Part shown: positions 57,121-64,000 of the stretch, one piece after another
Layout of the letters: each line of letters starts with the position of its first letter
Position numbering within the stretch: the first letter of the stretch is position 1
Assembly (NCBI RefSeq): GCF_004331345.1
Contig: NZ_SJJZ01000002.1
Span: 558,001-622,000, forward strand
Length of the DNA stretch: 64,000 nucleotides
Direction: 5' to 3'
From: Kribbella soli
Lineage (GTDB): Bacteria > Actinomycetota > Actinomycetes > Propionibacteriales > Kribbellaceae
Program-made: the position numbers and the translations under genes
The notes under the pieces: model-generated
What the model saw: only the letters and a program-made list of their open reading frames with translations
Told to the model about the DNA's origin: nothing
Database searches by the model: none

Positions 57121-57873
57121 GTGCCGGGGACCGTGCAGTCGATCGAGCGGGCCGCGGCGGTGCTGCGACTGCTCGCCGCCGCGCCTGACGGGTTGGGGGT
57201 CGCCGATCTCGGCAACGCGCTCGGCCTGGCGAAGACCACCGTGCACGGGATCCTCCGGACGCTGCACCAGGTCGGGTTCGTCGAACAGGACCACAGCGGC
57301 GCGCACTACCACCTGAGCGACGCGTTCGGCCGGCTCGGCGAGAGCTACCTCGATCCGAACGAACTCCGCAGCCGCGCGATCAACTGGGCCGACTCGCTCG
57401 CGTCGCGCAGCGGCGAGGTGGTGCGCGTCGGCCGCCTCGTCGAGGGCAAGGTCGAGGTCGTGCACCATGTCTTCCGGCCCGACGACAGCGACCAGGACCT
57501 CGACGTCGGTACGACGCTCCCTCCGCATGCGACCGCGCTCGGCAAGGCCGTCCTGGCGTACGACACCAGCGCCCGGCCACGAAGCCTGGAGGCGTACACG
57601 ACGCGGACGATCACCGATCCGGTCCAGCTGGGCGAAGAGCTCGCGACGGTCCGGTCGCGCGGGTGGGCGACCGAGTTCGAGGAGCACACGGTCGAACTGG
57701 CGAGCATCGCGGCGCCGATCCGGGGACTCGGCGGGCTGGTCGTCGGCGCGGTCGGTCTCGCCGGCCGGATCGAGCGCATCTGCGACAGCCGGCTCCGGCA
57801 CCGCGGCGACCTGGTCACCATGGTCCGCGCCACCGCCGACGCCATCGCCCGGGACCTCCGGGACGACACATGA
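57121..57873 (+). CDS. IclR-family regulator, probable glycerol-pathway control
   Basis: A 250-residue regulator starting GTG 57121. The winged HTH (SIERAAAVLRLLAAAPDGLGVADLGNALGLAKTTVHGILRTL) is followed by a GAF-like effector domain (TLPPHATALGKAVLAYD; RGWATEFEEHTVELASIAAPI). Streptomyces GylR, an IclR protein, controls glycerol genes; the glycerol kinase gene 45 bases downstream suggests the same role here. Confidence 0.92.
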   Translation: MPGTVQSIERAAAVLRLLAAAPDGLGVADLGNALGLAKTTVHGILRTLHQVGFVEQDHSGAHYHLSDAFGRLGESYLDPNELRSRAINWADSLASRSGEVVRVGRLVEGKVEVVHHVFRPDDSDQDLDVGTTLPPHATALGKAVLAYDTSARPRSLEAYTTRTITDPVQLGEELATVRSRGWATEFEEHTVELASIAAPIRGLGGLVVGAVGLAGRIERICDSRLRHRGDLVTMVRATADAIARDLRDDT

Positions 57874-57918
57874 CTGTTGGCGCGATGGAGCGGGACCGGG
57901 TGAGTGGGGGGTGGGGGC

Positions 57919-59439
57919 ATGGCTGAGCAGTATGTGGCCGCGGTGGACCAGGGGACGAACTCGAGTCGGTGCATTCTGTTCGACCGGCGCGGACGGCTGG
58001 TGTCGGTCGCCCAGCGGGAGCATCGGCAGTTGTTCCCGCGACCGGGCTGGGTCGAGCACGACGCCGAGGAGATCTGGCGGAACGTGGCCCGCGTCGTGCC
58101 GGCCGCGATCCGGCAGATCGGCGCCGCGCCGTCGCAGGTCGTTGCCATCGGCATCACCAATCAGCGCGAGACGAGCCTGCTGTGGGACCGACGTACCGGA
58201 CAGCCGATCGGTCACGCGGTGGTCTGGCAGGACACCAGGACCGACCGGCTCGTCACCGAGCTGGCCGGTGACGAGGGAGCGGACCGGTTCGCGGACCTGT
58301 GCGGTCTGCCGCTGACGACGTACTTCTCCGCGCCGCGGATCAAGTGGATGCTCGACCACACGCCCGGTCTGCGGCAGCGGGCCGAGCGCGGCGAGGTCCT
58401 GTTCGGGACGATGGAGACCTGGCTGATCTGGAACTTCACCGGCGGCCCGAACGGTCAGGCGCGGCACGTCACCGACGTCACCAACGCCAGCCGCACGATG
58501 CTGATGAACATCGAGACCTTGGACTGGGACGACAAGCTGCTCGAGGCGTTCGACGTACCGCGAGCGATCCTGCCCGAGATCCGGCCGTCGTCCGGGGTGT
58601 TCGCGACCGCGACCGAAGTACTCCCGGGTGTCCGGATCGGTGCGGCGCTCGGCGACCAGCAGGCGGCGCTGTTCGGGCAGACGTGCTTCAGCGCGGGCGA
58701 GGCGAAGTGCACGTACGGCACGGGTTCGTTCCTGCTGCTGCACACCGGGCAGGAGATCGTCCGGTCCAAGCACGGGATGCTCACAACGGTCGCGTACCAG
58801 ATCGGTGACCAGCCGGCGTCGTACGCGCTCGAGGGCTCGATGGCGGTCACCGGGTCGCTCGTGCAGTGGTTCCGGGACGGGCTCGGGATGATCCACACCG
58901 CGGCCGAGATCGAGACGCTGGCGCGGACGGTCGAGGACAACGGCGGCGCGTACATCGTGCCCGCGTTCTCCGGACTGTTCGCGCCGCACTGGCGCAGCGA
59001 GGCGCGGGGCGTGATCGCCGGGCTGACCGGCTACATCACCAAGGGGCACCTGGCCCGCGCCGTCCTCGAGGCGACCGGGTTCCAGACCCTCGAGGTGGTC
59101 GACGCGATGAACGCCGACTCCGGGATCGCGCTGACCGCGTTGAAGGTGGACGGCGGGATGACGGCCAACAACCTGCTGATGCAGTTCATCGCCGACCTGC
59201 TCGACGTCCGCGTGGTCCGTCCGATGGTGACCGAGACGGTCTCGCTCGGAGCGGCGTACGCCGCCGGACTGGCCGTCGGGTACTGGCCCGACCTGGAAGG
59301 CCTGCGCAGCAACTGGCATCGCGCCGGCCAATGGATGCCGCACATGGATCCGGCCCGCCGCGCCACGGAGTACGCGAACTGGCAGGCCGCCGTCCAACGC
59401 ACCTTCAACTGGATCCGCCCCGAGGACCAAGACCTGTAG
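57919..59439 (+). CDS. glpK: Glycerol kinase (first copy, next to IclR)
   Basis: A 506-residue FGGY kinase converting glycerol to glycerol-3-phosphate. ATP-binding [21 protein letters not shown], the [17 protein letters not shown] and VWQDTRTD motifs, [14 protein letters not shown] and [17 protein letters not shown] are all present. ATG 57919 follows GGGGTGGGGG. It shares general layout but not close identity with the copy at 61752-63269; both look functional. Confidence 0.94.
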   Translation: MAEQYVAAVDQGTNSSRCILFDRRGRLVSVAQREHRQLFPRPGWVEHDAEEIWRNVARVVPAAIRQIGAAPSQVVAIGITNQRETSLLWDRRTGQPIGHAVVWQDTRTDRLVTELAGDEGADRFADLCGLPLTTYFSAPRIKWMLDHTPGLRQRAERGEVLFGTMETWLIWNFTGGPNGQARHVTDVTNASRTMLMNIETLDWDDKLLEAFDVPRAILPEIRPSSGVFATATEVLPGVRIGAALGDQQAALFGQTCFSAGEAKCTYGTGSFLLLHTGQEIVRSKHGMLTTVAYQIGDQPASYALEGSMAVTGSLVQWFRDGLGMIHTAAEIETLARTVEDNGGAYIVPAFSGLFAPHWRSEARGVIAGLTGYITKGHLARAVLEATGFQTLEVVDAMNADSGIALTALKVDGGMTANNLLMQFIADLLDVRVVRPMVTETVSLGAAYAAGLAVGYWPDLEGLRSNWHRAGQWMPHMDPARRATEYANWQAAVQRTFNWIRPEDQDL

Positions 59440-59558
59440 CAACCCTTTCGGGCACAGCCGAAGAGCTTCAGCCGAGATGTGGCTGTCAAACGCTTGATAC
59501 ATCGCCTGCTTAGCGTCCTGAGCCATCAGGTAATTCCAACTCGGGAGGAAGCACGCTC

Positions 59559-59942
59559 ATGTTGTCAGCAGGCAGGATTCTCGCCGCCGCCGGGCTCGGA
59601 CTGAGCACCATCGCCTTCGCACCGGTCGCGGCCGATGCGACCCCACAGGCAGGCCTGGTCATCACGCACATCAAGTGCAACGAGCAGGAGGACAACACCG
59701 GTGCGGACGACGCGTACCTGGTGGTCGACGGCAGCACCATCTGGGGGCCGGTGCAGATGACCACCGGTGACAGCAAGGACGTCCAGAACGTCGCCGTACC
59801 GCAGGGCAAGGTGCTGACCCTGATGGAGGGTGACTGGCCGGACGACGACGACAACCTCGGCGCCAAGACCATCAACGGTCCCGGCGACTACACCTTCAGC
59901 GACGACGGCTCCAACTACGTCGTCACGGTTGCCAACGGCTGA
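59559..59942 (+). CDS. Small secreted beta-sandwich-like protein
   Basis: A 127-residue protein with a signal peptide (ILAAAGLGLSTIAFAPVAADA) behind GGGAGGA. The mature part has one Cys and a rich set of Asp (CNEQEDNTGADDAYLVVDG; EGDWPDDDDNLG), and ends YVVTVANG. It resembles small actinobacterial secreted C2-like proteins that may bind Ca2+. Function unknown. A hairpin follows. Confidence 0.7.
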   Translation: MLSAGRILAAAGLGLSTIAFAPVAADATPQAGLVITHIKCNEQEDNTGADDAYLVVDGSTIWGPVQMTTGDSKDVQNVAVPQGKVLTLMEGDWPDDDDNLGAKTINGPGDYTFSDDGSNYVVTVANG

Positions 59943-59949
59943 CGAAACT

Positions 59950-59980
59950 TGGGGAGGGCTGTGTAGTGCAGCCCTCCCCA
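59950..59980. terminator. Bidirectional hairpin terminator between the secreted protein and glpD
   Basis: A 12-bp perfect stem (59950-59961 and 59969-59980; core GGGGAGGGCTG) with a 7-base loop, placed eight bases after one stop codon and eleven before the other in a convergent pair. Confidence 0.8.
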
Positions 59981-59990
59981 CCCCTCCGGA

Positions 59991-61703
59991 CTAGGCCGGG
60001 GAGACGATGTCCGGTGCTTCGAGGCGGACCTTGTCGGCGGACTCGTCGTCGGGCTGGTCCTGCGAGTCGCGTTCGGACTCGACCCGCCGGGTGTAGAACG
60101 AGACCTCGCGCTCGATCGTCGCCTCGTCCCAGCCGAGGATCGGCGCGACCAGCCGGGCCGCCGCCTCGGCGGCGCCGACGCCGCGGTCCCAGGCCTCGAT
60201 CGAGATCCGGGTACGCCGGGCCAGGATGTCGTCGAGGTGACGGGCGCCCTCGGCCTTGGCGCCGTACACGATCTCGGCCTTCAGGTAGTCCTGCGTACCG
60301 GGCAGCTGCTCGCCCAGCGACGGATCCTCGGCGACCAGATCGAGGACCTCGTGGATCAGCGCGCCGTACCGGTTCAGCAGGTGCTCGATCCGGGCGACGT
60401 GCAGGCCGGACCGTTGCGCGATCAGGTGCCGCTGGTTCCACAGCGCCTGGTAGCCGTCCGCGCCGACCAGCGGGATGTTCTTCGTGACGCTGCGCGGCAC
60501 CCGTCCGTCGAGCGCGTCCGCGGCCGCGTCGATCGCGTCCTTGGCCATCACCCGGTACGTCGTGTATTTGCCACCGGCAACCACTACGAGACCCGGCGCC
60601 GCGTGCGCGACGACGTGTTCGCGGGACAGCTTCGACGTACTCTCCGACTCGCCGGCGAGCAGCGGCCGCAGCCCGGCGTACACGCCCTCGACGTCCTCGC
60701 GGGTAAGCGGTGTGGTGAGAACGGCGTTGACGTGGTCGAGCAGGTACTCGATGTCCTTGCTGGTCGCGGCCGGGTGCGCCTTGTCCAGATGCCAGTCGGT
60801 GTCCGTGGTGCCGATCAGCCAGTGCCGGCCCCACGGGATGATGAACAGCACGGACTTCTCGGTCCGCAGGATCATCCCGGTGCTGGACTGGATCCGGTCC
60901 TTCGGTACGACGAGGTGGATGCCCTTCGACGCGCGGACGTGGTACTGCCCGCGCTCCCCCACCATCGCCTGCGTGTCGTCGGTCCAGACACCGGTCGCGT
61001 TCACGACCTGCTTCGCGCGGACCTCGAACTCGTGCCCGCTCTCCAGGTCCTTCGCCTGGACGCCGGTGACCCGCTCGCCCTGCCGCAGGAAACCGGTGAC
61101 CTTCACCCGGTTGGCGACGAAGGCGCCGTACGACGCCGCGGTCCGGGCGAGCTCCATCGTGTGCCGCGCGTCGTCGACCTGCGCGTCGTAGTACTGCAAT
61201 GCGCCGACCAGTGCGGACTTCCTGAGCGACGGCACGAGCCGCATCGCGCCGCGCCGGGTCAGGTGCCGGTGGATCGGCAGTCCGGCGCCGAGGCCGGAGC
61301 TGACCGCCATACCGTCGTACAGCGCGACACCCGCGCCGGCGTAGAACCGCTCCCACCAACGGTGCTGCAGCGGGTACAGGAACGGCACCGGCTTCACCAG
61401 GTGCGGTGCCAGGCGTTGCAGGAGCAGACCGCGCTCCTGCAACGCCTCGTGCACGAGCCGGAAGTCGAGCATCTCCAGGTAGCGCAGGCCACCGTGGATC
61501 AGCTTGCTGGACCTGCTGGAGGTGCCGCTCGCGAAGTCGCGGGCCTCCAGCAGTCCGGTCGTCAGGCCACGGGTCGCGGCGTCGAGCGCCGCGCCGGTGC
61601 CGACCACCCCGCCACCGACCACCAGGACGTCCAGTTCGCGCCCGTCGGCCAGCGCGTCGATCGCGTCGGCCCTTGCTTGCGGTGACAGAGCCACTACAGC
61701 CAC
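59991..61703 (-). CDS. glpD: Aerobic glycerol-3-phosphate dehydrogenase
   Basis: A 570-residue FAD enzyme oxidising glycerol-3-phosphate to dihydroxyacetone phosphate at the membrane. FAD motif LDVLVVGGGVVGTGAALDAATRG, then GTSSRSSKLIHGGLRYLE, and the C-terminal DAO domain with GGKYTTYRVMAKDAIDAA. GTG start at 61703. Last gene of the glpF-glpK-glpD operon, 48 bases after glpK. Confidence 0.95.
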   Translation of the reverse strand: MAVVALSPQARADAIDALADGRELDVLVVGGGVVGTGAALDAATRGLTTGLLEARDFASGTSSRSSKLIHGGLRYLEMLDFRLVHEALQERGLLLQRLAPHLVKPVPFLYPLQHRWWERFYAGAGVALYDGMAVSSGLGAGLPIHRHLTRRGAMRLVPSLRKSALVGALQYYDAQVDDARHTMELARTAASYGAFVANRVKVTGFLRQGERVTGVQAKDLESGHEFEVRAKQVVNATGVWTDDTQAMVGERGQYHVRASKGIHLVVPKDRIQSSTGMILRTEKSVLFIIPWGRHWLIGTTDTDWHLDKAHPAATSKDIEYLLDHVNAVLTTPLTREDVEGVYAGLRPLLAGESESTSKLSREHVVAHAAPGLVVVAGGKYTTYRVMAKDAIDAAADALDGRVPRSVTKNIPLVGADGYQALWNQRHLIAQRSGLHVARIEHLLNRYGALIHEVLDLVAEDPSLGEQLPGTQDYLKAEIVYGAKAEGARHLDDILARRTRISIEAWDRGVGAAEAAARLVAPILGWDEATIEREVSFYTRRVESERDSQDQPDDESADKVRLEAPDIVSPA

Positions 61704-61751
61704 TGTGTTCGTCCTTCCGAGCTAGTTGCCAGCCTTACCGATACTGCCTGA

Positions 61752-63269
61752 TCAGTCGACGTCGACCCAGTCAAGCGTGCGCTGGACGGCCTTCTGCCAC
61801 CCGGCGTACCCCTGAGCACGCTGCTCGTCGTTCCACTGCGGGTTCCACCGCTTGTCCTCGTTCCAGTTCTGCACCAGCTCGTCCTTGGTCTTCCAGAACC
61901 CCACGGCCAGACCGGCCGCGTACGCCGCGCCGAGCGCGGTGGTCTCCGCGACGACCGGCTTGCTCACCGGTACCCCGAGGATGTCGGCCTGCATCTGCAT
62001 GCAGAGCTCGTTCGCCGTCACACCGCCGTCCACCTTCAGTACGTCGAGCCGCACGCCGGAGTCCTTCTCCATCGCGTCCGCGACGTCCTTGCTCTGGTAG
62101 CAGATCGCTTCCAGTGTTGCGCGCGCCAGGTGCGCGTTGGTGTTGAACCGCGACAGACCCACGATCGCGCCCCGGGCGTCGGACCGCCAGTACGGCGCGA
62201 ACAGGCCGGAGAACGCTGGCACGAAGTACACGCCGCCGTTGTCCTCGACCTGACGGGCGAGCGTCTCGGTCTCGCTCGCACCGGAGATGATGCCGAGCTG
62301 GTCCCGCAGCCACTGCACCGCGGATCCGGTGACCGCGATCGAGCCCTCCAGCGCGTACACCGGGGCCTCGTCGCCGAACTTGTAGCACATCGTGCTGAGC
62401 AGGCCGGCCTTCGAGCGGACCAGCTCGGTGCCGGTGTTCAGCAGCATGAAGTTGCCGGTGCCGTAGGTGTTCTTCGCTTCACCAGGGTTGAAGCACACCT
62501 GACCGACAGTCGCCGCCTGCTGGTCGCCCAGGTCGCCGGTCAGCGGTACGACGCCGGCCAGCGGACCGTTGGCGAGCGTCTCGCCGTACATGTTCGGATC
62601 CGACGACGGCCGGATCTCCGGCAGCATCTGCCGCGGGATGTTGAAGAAGCTGATCAGCTCGTCGTCCCAGTCGAGGGTCTCGAGGTTCATCAGCATCGTG
62701 CGGCTGGCGTTCGTGACGTCAGTGATGTGTACGCCACCGTTCACGCCACCGGTCAGGTTCCACAGCAGCCAGGTGTCGGTGTTGCCGAACACGGCGTCAC
62801 CGGCCTCGGCCGCCGCCCGGACGCCGTCGACGTTGTCCAGGATCCACTGCACCTTGCCGGCCGAGAAGTACGTCGCCGGCGGCAGGCCGGCCTTCTGCCG
62901 GATGACATCGCCCTTGCCCTCGCGTTCGAGCGCGGAGGCGATCCGGTCGGTCCGGGTGTCCTGCCAGACGATCGCGTTGTAGTAGGGCCGGCCGGTCTTG
63001 CGGTTCCAGACCACAGCCGTCTCGCGCTGGTTGGTGATGCCGAGCGCCGCCAGGTCGCTCGACTGCAGACCCTTCGAGCCCAGCGCGGTCTGGATCACCG
63101 AGCTGGTGCGCTCCCAGATCTCGACCGGGTTGTGCTCGACCCAGCCGGCCTGCGGCAGGATCTGCTCGTGCTCCAGCTGGTGCTTGCCCACCTCGTTGCC
63201 GGAGTGGTCGAAGATCATGAAGCGGGTGCTCGTGGTGCCTTGGTCGACGGCGCCGACGAAGTCAGCCAT
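61752..63269 (-). CDS. glpK: Glycerol kinase (second copy, in glpFKD operon)
   Basis: A 505-residue FGGY kinase. [61 protein letters not shown] and [17 protein letters not shown] are present. ATG 63269 behind GAGGACT. It sits between glpF and glpD as the canonical operon copy. Confidence 0.96.
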   Translation of the reverse strand: MADFVGAVDQGTTSTRFMIFDHSGNEVGKHQLEHEQILPQAGWVEHNPVEIWERTSSVIQTALGSKGLQSSDLAALGITNQRETAVVWNRKTGRPYYNAIVWQDTRTDRIASALEREGKGDVIRQKAGLPPATYFSAGKVQWILDNVDGVRAAAEAGDAVFGNTDTWLLWNLTGGVNGGVHITDVTNASRTMLMNLETLDWDDELISFFNIPRQMLPEIRPSSDPNMYGETLANGPLAGVVPLTGDLGDQQAATVGQVCFNPGEAKNTYGTGNFMLLNTGTELVRSKAGLLSTMCYKFGDEAPVYALEGSIAVTGSAVQWLRDQLGIISGASETETLARQVEDNGGVYFVPAFSGLFAPYWRSDARGAIVGLSRFNTNAHLARATLEAICYQSKDVADAMEKDSGVRLDVLKVDGGVTANELCMQMQADILGVPVSKPVVAETTALGAAYAAGLAVGFWKTKDELVQNWNEDKRWNPQWNDEQRAQGYAGWQKAVQRTLDWVDVD

Positions 63270-63296
63270 GGATAGTCCTCTCCTCACGCTGCGCGG

Positions 63297-64000
63297 TCAT
63301 GCTGCGGTCTTCTCCTCCGGGATGCGGCCCGGCTCCTCGTCCTCGTCGGCGATCGGAAGGTTCCGGCCGACCAGCAGGTCGTACAGGAACGCACCCACCA
63401 GCGCGCCGATGATCGGTGCCACGATCGGCACCCAGAAGTAGTAGTCCCCGAACTGATCCTTGAGTGCTCCTCCGTAGCCGGTGATCAACGACGCGACCCG
63501 GGGACCGAAGTCACGGGCCGGGTTGATCGCGTACCCGGCGTTGGTGCCCCACGCCATCCCGATCCCGACCACCAGCAGGCCGACGAGGAACGGCGCCATG
63601 TTCGCCGCCGGGGCCGTGTTGCGCAGGTCGGTGATCGCCAGGATCACGAACATCAGGATCGCCGTACCGATGATCTGGTCCCGGAAGCCGCCCCACATGT
63701 GCACGCCGAGATCCAGGCTGCCGTTGCCGGGCAGGGTGGAGAAGATGCCCTGGGTCTTGATCGTGTGCCCGGGGTCCACCTTGCCGATCGCCTCGGTGTA
63801 GTTCCAGCGAACCACGAGCGCCGCCAGGAACGCCCCGAGGAACTGCGCCACCACGTACGGCAGCACCTTCTTCCAGCTGAACCCGCGGAACGCCGCCAGC
63901 GCGATCGTCACCGCCGGGTTCAGATGCGCGCCGGTCATCCGGCCCGCGGTGTAGATGCCCATGGTCACACCCAGACCCCACGCCCACGAGATCGAGTCGT
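63297..64000 (-). CDS. glpF: Glycerol uptake facilitator (MIP family), 5' end beyond the window
   Basis: The visible 233 residues include both NPA half-helices (GAHLNPAVTIALAAF; YAINPARDFGPRVAS); the Asp after the second NPAR marks an aquaglyceroporin that passes glycerol. At least five membrane helices are visible. The frame is open to the right edge, upstream of a GTG at 63968. An acidic C-terminal tail ends PEEKTAA. Stop lies 27 bases before glpK. Confidence 0.93.
   Translation of the reverse strand, partial: DSISWAWGLGVTMGIYTAGRMTGAHLNPAVTIALAAFRGFSWKKVLPYVVAQFLGAFLAALVVRWNYTEAIGKVDPGHTIKTQGIFSTLPGNGSLDLGVHMWGGFRDQIIGTAILMFVILAITDLRNTAPAANMAPFLVGLLVVGIGMAWGTNAGYAINPARDFGPRVASLITGYGGALKDQFGDYYFWVPIVAPIIGALVGAFLYDLLVGRNLPIADEDEEPGRIPEEKTAA

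Overview
The window is high-GC actinobacterial chromosome. It carries a complete Pup-proteasome core, a type VII (ESX-like) secretion locus, GTG starts, dense GTGA/ATGA operon overlaps and mostly hairpin-only terminators. Gene content and protein style best fit Kribbella or a related Nocardioidaceae-type organism; that assignment is inference from recognition, not a computed match. I see no rRNA, no CRISPR array and no phage module, and only one tRNA, tRNA-Pro(GGG).

Layout. 1-2.8 kb: the 5' half of an IS605-type TnpB running off the left edge, then an ECF sigma factor and a translationally coupled membrane partner. 2.8-6.6 kb: the conserved uvrC-rapZ-yvcK operon, with whiA not in its usual place. 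6.7-9.2 kb: a small hypothetical gene, a secreted subtilase and a Rieske lipoprotein. 9.4-22.8 kb: one long minus-strand T7SS operon holding an ESX pair, two small helical proteins, a 1332-residue effector, a small membrane protein, EccC, two accessory proteins, EccD and a MinD-like protein. 23-30 kb: a divergent hypothetical gene, uvrA with a histone-like tail, an MBL hydrolase, a TPR protein, a GNAT enzyme and an HtrA protease. 30.2-33.1 kb: TetR and an MMPL exporter. 33-39.2 kb: a PD-(D/E)XK nuclease beside tRNA-Pro, then der-plsC-cmk-tyrA-aroH and folD. 39.4-51.8 kb: the Pup-proteasome region (trmI, arc, dop, pup, prcB, prcA), interrupted by a plus-strand Nudix/phosphotransferase/sigma/anti-sigma block, plus an S2P protease. 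51.8-57 kb: an intradiol dioxygenase-like lipoprotein, a RecB-like nuclease and a MacB/FtsX-type ABC transporter. 57-64 kb: glycerol catabolism, with IclR and one glycerol kinase on the plus strand and glpF-glpK-glpD on the minus strand.

The most notable element is the T7SS operon. Its effector gene lies inside the core machinery operon. The protein has an LXG/WXG-like helical head, a hydrophobic pre-toxin region, 22 Thr-Pro-Glu-Ser-Thr-Arg hexapeptides, a papain-fold (Tox-PL/deamidase-like) domain with a visible Cys/His/Asp set, and a C-terminal ADP-ribosyltransferase-like domain. Two candidate catalytic domains in one T7SS substrate, no recognisable immunity gene, and no EccB, EccE or mycosin in the locus make it the best candidate here for an undescribed system.

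Two ECF sigma/partner pairs sit within or next to otherwise conserved housekeeping clusters (uvrC-rapZ-yvcK and Pup-proteasome), which suggests these clusters have taken up lineage-specific regulatory cassettes.
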